From: Clostridia bacterium | Lineage (GTDB): Bacteria; Bacillota; Clostridia; Christensenellales; Borkfalkiaceae | NCBI GenBank assembly: GCA_017468085.1 | Contig: JAFUJR010000020.1 | Span: forward strand, 1-41,915 | Reading direction: 5' to 3' | DNA length: 41,915 nt | Position numbers and translations under genes: made by a program | Notes under the pieces: model-generated | Databases searched by the model: none | Seen by the model: the letters and a program-made list of their open reading frames with translations, nothing else | Told to the model about the DNA's origin: nothing | Shown here: positions 9,001 through 16,638 of the stretch, one piece after another | Numbering within the stretch: the stretch's first letter is position 1 | How the letters are laid out: every line of letters begins with the position of its first letter

Positions 9001-9109
9001 AACGAATCCAAAAGGGTTCGTTTTCTTAATTTATGAAAAAATTCCCTCACGTATTTTAAAAAATAAAATACGGGGAAAGACGTGCGTTATTTTTTCGGAA
9101 TCATAAATT
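9001..9109 (+). promoter_or_regulatory. Nested hairpins in the transporter leader (candidate attenuator or structured RNA)
   Basis: AACGAATCC (9001-9009) pairs with GGGTTCGTT (9014-9022) around an AAAA loop and is followed by TTCTTAATTT, which resembles a weak terminator. AATTTATGA (9028-9036) plus TTCC (9042-9045) can pair with GGAA (9097-9100) plus TCATAAATT (9101-9109). This encloses a further stem, CGTATTTT (9050-9057) with AAAATACG (9065-9072). The arrangement starts a few bases after the predicted transcription start. I do not recognise a known riboswitch class. Confidence 0.45.
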
Positions 9110-9274
9110 TTGAAACCTTGAAAAAACCCAAAAAACGGGAAAAAGTAGCGTTATAACAGGATATATTTATCATTGTTTCAATAAAAGAGGTTTTTTTGAC
9201 TCCGTTTATCCTTAAATATGAAAACAAATAAAAATAAAATATTAAATTATGACACAAACGCGGTAAATGATAAC

Positions 9275-9303
9275 AACACAGTTTGTTTTTGCTGTGTTAT
9301 AAT
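9275..9303 (+). promoter_or_regulatory. Extended -10 promoter overlapping a dyad
   Basis: TGTTATAAT at 9295-9303 is a perfect extended -10 element (TG-N-TATAAT) without a good -35. The dyad AACACAG (9275-9281) and CTGTGTT (9292-9298) overlaps it, as an operator would. Transcription from here would give a leader of about 70 bases before the ATG at 9381. This may be the regulated promoter of the transporter operon. Confidence 0.45.
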
Positions 9304-9380
9304 GGCTATACGGGGGATGCCGGTTGTTGGTAAGCTCCAAATACAAAACGAAAAATATGTTATAGGGAGGCTATACAGTT

Positions 9381-11114
9381 ATGAAAAAGAAATGGATGGC
9401 AGTCGCTTGTATGACGTTTGCGAGTATGTTCGCATTCGGTGCGTGCGGCGTAAGTGGCGGCGGCGACTCGACCAATACGGCGGGCGGTTATTTACAGAAG
9501 GACCCGCTTAACCTTGGCGAGGGTTTCGACGCCGCATATTATCCCGTAATCGGTGAAGAGGGCGGCATTCAAGAGCAGAGCGGCGTTCTTACGGTTGCGA
9601 TTTTGTTTGAAGGCACCGAATCGGGTTGGGAAGCGGTTGCAAAGGAATACAGCCGTTTGCACCGCGATCAGGTTACCGTAAAATTGGACAATCAGTGGAC
9701 GGCGAGCAATTATCCCAACAAGCTTGACGGTGAATTGGATAACAACAAAAACACCACCTGGGACATCGTACAAGGCAACCTTGCGTCGCAGGGCAAAACG
9801 AGCAAAACGTGTATCAATATGAACACCTACGTCAGCGCGCGCAACGGTTATGCAGGCAACAAGTTCTGGAGCCAGGTTTTGGAGCAGGACGCCTACCTTT
9901 CCGATAAGACGGGCGCGAACACCGCGACGTATATTATGAATACCGAGGGTTTGGAAACGGCTTGGTTCGTGAACGACGTAGCCTTCAACGCGGCGGTAGA
10001 GGCAGGTTATTCGGCGCAGGACGCTAACGGCAACCCCGCAAAACCCCAAACGTGGGCAGAGCTTATGGACCTTTGCAAATACATGGAGGACGCAGGCTAT
10101 CAAAATCCCCTCGGTATTTCCTTAACGACGGACTCGATTTCCGCCTCGCAGTTTACCTGGTTGCTTCGTGTTTACGGCGACTTGTATTACAGAAACGAAT
10201 ACGACAATATTATGATGAACGGCTCTACCTTTAAGGTAGACCTTACGAGCCCCGATCCCGAAACGGATTCGCAATACAAGTATTCGGAAACCAAGCTTTT
10301 CCACAGCCTTTTTGACGAAAACTACGAATTCGGCGATCATTACGTTGGCGCAACCAGCGAAAAATTCCAGGATTTTGTGGAACAGTTCGGTTTGATGATC
10401 CCTTATCTTCGTTTAGACGCGCTCAACAAGTCCATGGTGGAAATGCGTAGCTTGTTCCAATATCAAACGGAAGGGATGAGTTCCCCGCAAATCATGCTTG
10501 ACTACGTTGGTTCGGGGCTTGGTTATACGGCAAGCGAAACGGATTCCTTTAAAGTGGACTTCTTCGATTATCCTATCATGGAAAGCGAATTTATCAAAGA
10601 AGGTACGTTGGTTCGCGACGTAGGCGGCAACGGCGGCTATCTTTCCGTCGTAGACCACGGAGACCGTGCAAGAAACGCGCTTGCGGTTGACTTTGTTAAG
10701 TTCTTCATGTCCCCTTACGGACAGACGATTTACTACGACGCACTGTCGGCAAAGGGCGTTGCGCCCAAGGGCTTGACGCTCGTTAAAAACAACCTCGTTC
10801 GCATCCCTCAGGCTTGGAAGGATTATTTTGAAACGGATAAGATTTCTTTCACCGGCCTTTCGGACAGCAACCCTTATATCACCTACTTTATCCGCGGCTT
10901 GGCGGACGGGGAAGAATCCACCGCGCAGCTTGAATATCTCTGGACGCATTACCTCATGCAAAAGGAAGGCGTTTCGGCAAGAAACTTCGGCGGTAAATGG
11001 TTTGACGCGTTGTTTAACAACGATTGGGAGGCGTTCTGCAAGAAGAACGGCTGGAACGTAAACTGCTGGAAATATCCCGAAAGCGACGACGTATACTACG
11101 GCGGCGCGGCATAA
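9381..11114 (+). CDS. ABC-transporter sugar-binding lipoprotein (family 1 solute-binding protein)
   Basis: The 577-residue protein begins with a lipoprotein signal ending in FGAC (Cys22), followed by a Gly/Ser-rich linker. The ribosome site GGGAGG precedes the ATG. The mature part has the layout of the large bacterial family 1 binding proteins for oligosaccharides: an early segment with GTESGWEAVAKEY and later NGGYLSVVDHGDRARNALAVDF with FMSPYGQTIYYD. Its length is typical of Firmicutes binding proteins for complex oligosaccharides. It is followed by two permease genes in the same direction and should be the ligand receptor of that importer. The ligand cannot be read from the sequence. The long frame at 9218-9511 overlapping its start is spurious. 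Confidence 0.88.
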   Translation: MKKKWMAVACMTFASMFAFGACGVSGGGDSTNTAGGYLQKDPLNLGEGFDAAYYPVIGEEGGIQEQSGVLTVAILFEGTESGWEAVAKEYSRLHRDQVTVKLDNQWTASNYPNKLDGELDNNKNTTWDIVQGNLASQGKTSKTCINMNTYVSARNGYAGNKFWSQVLEQDAYLSDKTGANTATYIMNTEGLETAWFVNDVAFNAAVEAGYSAQDANGNPAKPQTWAELMDLCKYMEDAGYQNPLGISLTTDSISASQFTWLLRVYGDLYYRNEYDNIMMNGSTFKVDLTSPDPETDSQYKYSETKLFHSLFDENYEFGDHYVGATSEKFQDFVEQFGLMIPYLRLDALNKSMVEMRSLFQYQTEGMSSPQIMLDYVGSGLGYTASETDSFKVDFFDYPIMESEFIKEGTLVRDVGGNGGYLSVVDHGDRARNALAVDFVKFFMSPYGQTIYYDALSAKGVAPKGLTLVKNNLVRIPQAWKDYFETDKISFTGLSDSNPYITYFIRGLADGEESTAQLEYLWTHYLMQKEGVSARNFGGKWFDALFNNDWEAFCKKNGWNVNCWKYPESDDVYYGGAA

Positions 11115-11183
11115 AATTGTTTTCGACAAAGTCGAGTAGATACAAACTTCGGCGGTCAAAAGACTGTCGATAAGGAGAAAATT

Positions 11184-13592
11184 ATGGATAAATCCGTAAA
11201 TCAATCACGGATAAAACCGAGTAAAATCGTAATGGTGATCGCGGCGGTAGTTATGGTCGCGTTCATCGTTGCGGCAATCGTGCTCGGCGTGAATATTCCG
11301 CAAACGACGAGAATTTACGCGTCGGACGGCGGAAAAATCAGCTCTCTTGTCGAAACGGACGGGGAGGATTGGTATATTGCCACGCAAAAATCCAACGTCA
11401 TGCGTTTGAATGCCAAGGGCGAAACCTTGGAATCCTTCAGCTTGCAGGAAGTCGTCGAAGGACAGGGCATCGGCAAGGCGGAGGATTTGGGCTATATCCG
11501 CAGCATCAACAAATCTGCCCGTGATTCAAAAGATTTGTACGTATTTACTGCCAAAAACTATCTTATCCAATTGCGCGAAAAGGACGGTAAATTGACGTAT
11601 AACGGCGCGACGGTGCTTACGGGCGTCGTTACCGCTATACGTGAAAAAGACGGAATTTTGTACGTGTTGAACAGTCGCTTTGGCAATATGCAAATCAGCA
11701 AATTCGACGTGGATAATTTAAGCGGCGGCGCGTTGGCTACGGGCTACGTTTATAAGGTCGAAATGCAGCAAAACGCCGTGCTTAGCTACTTGCAAAACCT
11801 TAGCGTGCTTTCCTTTGAAATTGTGGAAGGCACGGATATGGACGGCAACGTGAAGGAGTACGTAAATATCGTGCATCCCGACGGCATTATCCGCTTCGAC
11901 ACCGATTTCACGCTCAATCGCTTCCAAGACGAATTGGAAGTGAAGGTAGCGCAAAGGGTGGAAGAATTGGTTGCGGCGGACGAAGGGTTTGCCGATTTGA
12001 CGGAAGTAGAACAGACCGCCCGTCGCGCTGAGTTGATGAGTCTTGCCGCGAAAGAGATTGCGGCGGAATATGCAAACGAGGGTATCGTAGATTACGACGC
12101 GAAGGTGGGAACGATCCAATTCGGGTTTGATTATTTCCTTTCGTCGGGGAACTACATATACAGCTTGACGGAAGAAGCGTACCGCGGCGCAGGTTATGAC
12201 GCGGCTAAAAATCAGTATTATCTTATTACGAAAGATAGCTACGTTTACGTTGTGCGCGTGGACGACCTTCCGCTTGAAACCAACGACTTCGTGCGGTTGA
12301 AAAACAAAATGGCGGGCATTACCCTTCCGCTTGCGCCCAAGGATGAGGGGCACGCGATGACCTACAACGATACGTTGAAGGTAGGGTACGTCTTTTACGA
12401 GGCGTCCAGCCGTATTTCGCGCATTGATTTTAATACGGGCGAAATGACGTTTACCACGCAGGCAAACGACGACGTTCAAACCCTCATTCAAAACGGCAAC
12501 GGTAAGGATTGTTACTACGTATACAAAAACAAAAACGAAGCGGCGGCGGGAGAATTTATCTTGCGCCGTATCAACATCGAAAACCAAGAACATTATTTCT
12601 TGTTGCAGGGCTTTATGATAGCGGCAATCGTATTGGCGGTTGCGGCGGCAATCGTCGTATTACTCGGTGCGCTTTGCGCGTATAAGCCCGGTTTTTCGGA
12701 GAAGTTCCAAAATACGATGCGCCTTGTCAAAAAGCATTGGATCATTTACGTCGTGTTGGCGGCGTCCTTCTCGCTTGTAGGGATGTTCTGTTACTATCCC
12801 GCAATCGGTTCAATCGCGCTGTCCTTCTTCGATTACACGGTGGATAACGAATCTAAGATTTGGAATAATTTTGCAAACTACGTAGAAGTATTCACTTCGT
12901 CGAAGGCGGGGTTGGAATTTGGGAATATGCTCTTATTCCTTGCCACCGATATCTTTACGGCGTTGTTGCCTCCGCTCGTATTTGCGTTCTTCTTGACGAT
13001 CATGCGCAACAAGAAATATTCGGCGGTGATGAGGACGCTCTTGTTTATTCCCGGCGTTATTCCCGGCATTGCGACGACGCTTATTTGGAAATCGGGTATT
13101 TACGATTATCCGGGCGGCGTTATCAATATGGTCATTCAATTATTTAACGGAACGCCGTTTGACTTTATGCACGACAAAATCGGTACGAGAATTTCCATCA
13201 TTATGATGGGCTTCCCGTTCGTAGGAAGTTATCTTATTTTCTACGGCGCGATGATGAACGTGCCGGACAGCTATTACGAGGCGGCGGAATTGGACGGTAT
13301 AACCGTCGTAAAGCGGTTTATTTGGATCGACGTGCCGCTCATTTTTGCGCAGATCAAGTACGTATTGATCATGACTTTCATTTCGTCCGTGCAGAACTTC
13401 GGCAGAACGTACATGACGGACATGAACAACGTCTACGACACGAATACGCCTATCCATACGATGTACGACAAGATACAAACGCAGGGCAACTACGGCTTGG
13501 CGTCTGCGTACGCGTCGGTGCTGTTCGTATTCCTGTTTGCGGCGACGGTATTCAATATGTATTCCAAAAGACGTGAAGGAGGGGACGATTGA
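11184..13592 (+). CDS. ABC sugar permease (MalF type) with a large extracytoplasmic propeller-like domain
   Basis: The protein has 802 residues, against about 290-320 for a usual sugar permease. After one membrane segment (about 16-38) comes an extracytoplasmic region of about 430 residues. It contains repeated short beta motifs such as DWYIATQKSNVMRLNAKGE, DLYVFTAKNYLIQL and GILYVLNSRFGNMQISKFD, which suggest a beta-propeller, plus a helical insert (VAQRVEELVAADEGF). A second membrane segment (about 472-497) leads into a complete permease core (about 515-802) with the EAA loop YYEAAELDGITVVKRFIWIDVPL. An AAGGAG site precedes the start. It forms the channel with the permease that starts two bases after its stop. 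Confidence 0.88.
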   Translation: MDKSVNQSRIKPSKIVMVIAAVVMVAFIVAAIVLGVNIPQTTRIYASDGGKISSLVETDGEDWYIATQKSNVMRLNAKGETLESFSLQEVVEGQGIGKAEDLGYIRSINKSARDSKDLYVFTAKNYLIQLREKDGKLTYNGATVLTGVVTAIREKDGILYVLNSRFGNMQISKFDVDNLSGGALATGYVYKVEMQQNAVLSYLQNLSVLSFEIVEGTDMDGNVKEYVNIVHPDGIIRFDTDFTLNRFQDELEVKVAQRVEELVAADEGFADLTEVEQTARRAELMSLAAKEIAAEYANEGIVDYDAKVGTIQFGFDYFLSSGNYIYSLTEEAYRGAGYDAAKNQYYLITKDSYVYVVRVDDLPLETNDFVRLKNKMAGITLPLAPKDEGHAMTYNDTLKVGYVFYEASSRISRIDFNTGEMTFTTQANDDVQTLIQNGNGKDCYYVYKNKNEAAAGEFILRRINIENQEHYFLLQGFMIAAIVLAVAAAIVVLLGALCAYKPGFSEKFQNTMRLVKKHWIIYVVLAASFSLVGMFCYYPAIGSIALSFFDYTVDNESKIWNNFANYVEVFTSSKAGLEFGNMLLFLATDIFTALLPPLVFAFFLTIMRNKKYSAVMRTLLFIPGVIPGIATTLIWKSGIYDYPGGVINMVIQLFNGTPFDFMHDKIGTRISIIMMGFPFVGSYLIFYGAMMNVPDSYYEAAELDGITVVKRFIWIDVPLIFAQIKYVLIMTFISSVQNFGRTYMTDMNNVYDTNTPIHTMYDKIQTQGNYGLASAYASVLFVFLFAATVFNMYSKRREGGDD

Positions 13593-13593
13593 T

Positions 13594-14472
13594 ATGGCTA
13601 AAAGAGTTGTTTTAAAGCATACGGATAAGTTCCGTATTCAAATCGTCGTTGTTACGTGGATTACGTTTTGTACCGTATTCTGTTTGCTGCCTTTGTTCGT
13701 AACCATTTTGAACGCGTTAAAATCGAGCGACGAAGTAGCGAGAAACATCTTTGCGTTTCCGCAGATTACCAAGATATTCTCGAACGTAGTGTACAACTTC
13801 TCTACGGCGTGGGACGCAATTTACAGCGCGTTTGGCAACAGTATTTTGCTTACCCTTATCGGCGCGACGGTGGATTGTGTTTTGGGCGCTATCTTGGGGT
13901 ATATCTTCACGTACAAAAAATTCCCGTTTAAAGAAATTATCTTCATGATGTATATTTCGGTCATGCTTTTACCGTCCATCATGGGTATGCCCATTCTCGT
14001 GCCGTATATGCGTACCGTATTGCATTTGAACGACACGTATATCGGTTACTTATTGCCTAACTTTGCGGGCGGTCAGGTCGGCGGGTTGTTCCTGTTTAGA
14101 ACCTTCTTTGCGCAACAGCCTAAGTCCATTTACGAAAGCGCGCAGATCGAAGGCGCAAACGACGTGCAGATTTTCTGCAAATTGACCGTGCCTTTGGCGT
14201 TCCCGATCATTTTGTACAAGTTCGTCGGTACGTTCGGGGCGTTGTATAACGATTATTTATGGCCCAGCTTGATTTTGAGCGAAAAGATGACGTTGATGCC
14301 CATCATGCTTTCCGTACAGGATAGATTTATGGGTTCGCCTACGGGCGGCGGCGCGGCGCGTGGTGCGGTTTATGCCATGTATATCATTTCGAGCGTTCCG
14401 CTCATCTTTACGTCGATTATCAGCATGAAGTTTTTTAGCAGTGGCGATTTTGCGGCAGGTATAAAATTATGA
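13594..14472 (+). CDS. ABC sugar permease (MalG type)
   Basis: The ATG at 13594 follows a GGAGGGG ribosome site and gives 292 residues, the usual length; the frame is open upstream to 13537 but that part is not needed. Six membrane segments are expected. The EAA loop IYESAQIEGANDVQIFCKLTVPLAFPI is present near residue 185. It is the partner of the preceding MalF-type permease. Its stop overlaps the next start in an ATGA junction, which indicates translational coupling to the regulator-dehydrogenase gene. No ATPase gene is found nearby, so it probably uses a shared MsmK/UgpC-like ATPase encoded elsewhere. Confidence 0.9.
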   Translation: MAKRVVLKHTDKFRIQIVVVTWITFCTVFCLLPLFVTILNALKSSDEVARNIFAFPQITKIFSNVVYNFSTAWDAIYSAFGNSILLTLIGATVDCVLGAILGYIFTYKKFPFKEIIFMMYISVMLLPSIMGMPILVPYMRTVLHLNDTYIGYLLPNFAGGQVGGLFLFRTFFAQQPKSIYESAQIEGANDVQIFCKLTVPLAFPIILYKFVGTFGALYNDYLWPSLILSEKMTLMPIMLSVQDRFMGSPTGGGAARGAVYAMYIISSVPLIFTSIISMKFFSSGDFAAGIKL

Positions 14473-16616
14473 CGAATAAAATTTGGTATGAAGGTAGTGC
14501 GGATAAGCCCGATTACGTTTATTTCCAATATTTTCCGGATATGGCGGCGGCGAAATACCGCTTCGGGGAACTGCACATCCATCAAAGCGTAGAAATTTTG
14601 GTCGTTTGCGACGGTTGTATGCGCTGTATGGTCAACAATCAAACGGAGGAGCTTTCGGGCGGGAGCGTGTTTATCGTCAACCCGTACGATACGCATCACT
14701 ACGAATACGTTGGCAACGCCTCGGCGTATATCATCGTGGTAAGTAAGGATTATCTTGCAAATATCCTTGACGATAAATCGGAATTTAACAACTTTTTATA
14801 TCCTGCGGGGAAAAGCTGGGAGGATTTGAAAGCGCTCGTTCGCGACGCGTACCATAATTACGACGGCTTTAACACCTTGCGGAAGCGCGGCTTTATTCAG
14901 TCTTTGTTTGGGATCTTATATCCCTTCGATTTGCTTCGGCATAAAGAAAAAAACAACAACCGTGAATTCTTTATCAAGGTGAGCGAATATATCGCCAACA
15001 ATTACGGCGAGGAGCTGAAATTGCCCGGGCTTGCCAAGAAATTCGGTTACAGCGAAAATTATTTTTCCGCCCTGTTTAACAGAATGGCGGGTATGAACCT
15101 CAACGAATATATCAACAAGGTGCGCGTACGAAAGGTGCTGGAAATGCGCGAGCGTTTGGAATCTAAGTACACCCTTAGGGAAATTGTGCTTCGTTGCGGA
15201 TTTAACAGTATGGAAACCTATTACCGCGTATTGAAGAAATACAAGGGCGAGAGTGGAGGAGAAGAGAAAAAAATGGGTAATCTTACCGAAGAACAGGCAA
15301 AGGCTACGGAAGCGCACGGCAAAAGGCTTTGGGCTGTGGTAGTCGGTTATGGTAACCGCGGACAGGTATATGCCGATTATAGTTTGGATTGTCCTGACGA
15401 GCTTGGCATTGCCGCTGTCGTTGACCCTAATAAATTTAAGTTGCAGGAAGCGAAAAAGAGATACGGATTGTCGGACGACAGATTGTTTTTGAGCTTTGAC
15501 GACTTCTTAAAGGCGAACGTAGCGTGTGATTTTGTCGTCAACGCAACGATGGACCAACACCATTATCAAACGGCGATGCAAATTCTTGGCGCGAAATACG
15601 ATATGTTGATGGAAAAGCCCATCGTTCCCAACGAAAAGGAATTGATGGCAATCAAAAATCTTGCCGAACAAAACGGCTGTAAGGTATTCGTTTGCCACGT
15701 TTTGCGCTATACGCCCTACTACCGTCGTATTAAGCGGATATTGCTCCGCGGCGTGATCGGCGACGTCGTTTCGATGGAAATGAACGAGCACGTTTGTATC
15801 GCGCACTATCTTACCTCTTACGTTCGCGGTAAGTGGAACAGTGAAGAAAACTGCGGAAGCGGTTTCTTGCTTGCAAAGTGTTGCCACGATTTGGACTTGA
15901 TGTGTTGGTTGAATAACAGAAGCGAGCCCGATTTGGTTTCCAGCTTCGGTTGCCGCTCCCATTTCATCAAGGACAATAAGCCCGAAGGGGCGACGGAGTA
16001 TTGCTATCAATGCCCGCACGAGCGTACCTGCCCTTATTCGGCAATCAAGCTGTATATGGAAATGAACGCGATGCCCTTCCTTACGTGGGACAGATTGAAC
16101 AAGCCCTTGGACGAAATCACGCCCGAGGAAAAGGAAGAATTTTTAAAGCACGATATTTACGGCAAGTGCGCTTACGATAATCTCGGCGACCTTGTAGACA
16201 GACAAAACGTTATCGTGTCCTTCAAGAACGGTTCTAACTGTACGTTCACCTTGGTTGGCGGTTCGGTAAAGGCGGACAGATATATTCACATCGTCGGTAC
16301 GATGGGGGAAATAGAGGGGAAATTGGAGGAAGATAAATTTATCCTCCGTAAGTATGCGGACGGCACGTTTAGCGGTACGAGCGAGGTGATCGACGTCAAA
16401 GACGAGGTTGTCAGCAACGCAAAATACGGCGGTCATAACGGCGGCGACTTTGCCATTATGCACGATCTCATCGCGTACCTGCATGGGGATAAGAGCTCTG
16501 TTTCCATCACGAAGCTCGACGATTCCATCAACGGACACCTTTGCGTGTTTGCAGCGGAAAAATCGAGAAAAGAAAGAAAGACTATCGCTGTAGACGATAT
16601 GCGTTCAAATTCTTAA
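14469..16616 (+). CDS. Fusion of an AraC-type regulator and a Gfo/Idh/MocA oxidoreductase
   Basis: Residues 1-265 form a complete AraC-type regulator: a cupin-like sensor domain (LHIHQSVEILVVCDG...NPYDTHHYEY) and two helix-turn-helix units (about 178-260), including LPGLAKKFGYSENYFSALFN and REIVLRCGFNSMETYYRVLKKYKG. Residues from about 284 form a Gfo/Idh/MocA enzyme. It has the nucleotide-binding GYGNRG motif, the MEKPIV motif with its conserved lysine, and a Cys cluster C512-x2-C515-x5-C521 followed by PYSAI. The linker KGESGGEEKKMG looks like a lost gene boundary. An in-frame ATG at 15273 with a GGAGGAG site could still give the enzyme alone. The role is probably to sense the imported sugar and oxidise or epimerise it. 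No frameshift is visible. Confidence 0.88.
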   Translation: MTNKIWYEGSADKPDYVYFQYFPDMAAAKYRFGELHIHQSVEILVVCDGCMRCMVNNQTEELSGGSVFIVNPYDTHHYEYVGNASAYIIVVSKDYLANILDDKSEFNNFLYPAGKSWEDLKALVRDAYHNYDGFNTLRKRGFIQSLFGILYPFDLLRHKEKNNNREFFIKVSEYIANNYGEELKLPGLAKKFGYSENYFSALFNRMAGMNLNEYINKVRVRKVLEMRERLESKYTLREIVLRCGFNSMETYYRVLKKYKGESGGEEKKMGNLTEEQAKATEAHGKRLWAVVVGYGNRGQVYADYSLDCPDELGIAAVVDPNKFKLQEAKKRYGLSDDRLFLSFDDFLKANVACDFVVNATMDQHHYQTAMQILGAKYDMLMEKPIVPNEKELMAIKNLAEQNGCKVFVCHVLRYTPYYRRIKRILLRGVIGDVVSMEMNEHVCIAHYLTSYVRGKWNSEENCGSGFLLAKCCHDLDLMCWLNNRSEPDLVSSFGCRSHFIKDNKPEGATEYCYQCPHERTCPYSAIKLYMEMNAMPFLTWDRLNKPLDEITPEEKEEFLKHDIYGKCAYDNLGDLVDRQNVIVSFKNGSNCTFTLVGGSVKADRYIHIVGTMGEIEGKLEEDKFILRKYADGTFSGTSEVIDVKDEVVSNAKYGGHNGGDFAIMHDLIAYLHGDKSSVSITKLDDSINGHLCVFAAEKSRKERKTIAVDDMRSNS
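15255..15275 (+). promoter_or_regulatory. Possible internal ribosome site and start codon for the dehydrogenase domain
   Basis: GGAGGAG at 15255-15261 lies 11 bases upstream of an in-frame ATG at 15273 (codon 269), between the AraC and dehydrogenase parts. Translation from here would make a 447-residue Gfo/Idh/MocA protein of normal size. The spacing is a little long, but the extra GAAGAG at 15260-15265 could also help. Confidence 0.5.
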
Positions 16617-16638
16617 TTGATAAAGGAGAAAACGATTT

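Noticed and set aside
9218-9511. Open frame of 97 codons starting before the binding-protein gene
   Set aside because: It has no ribosome site, covers the promoter and ribosome site of the next gene, and its second half is simply the binding-protein gene read in another frame.
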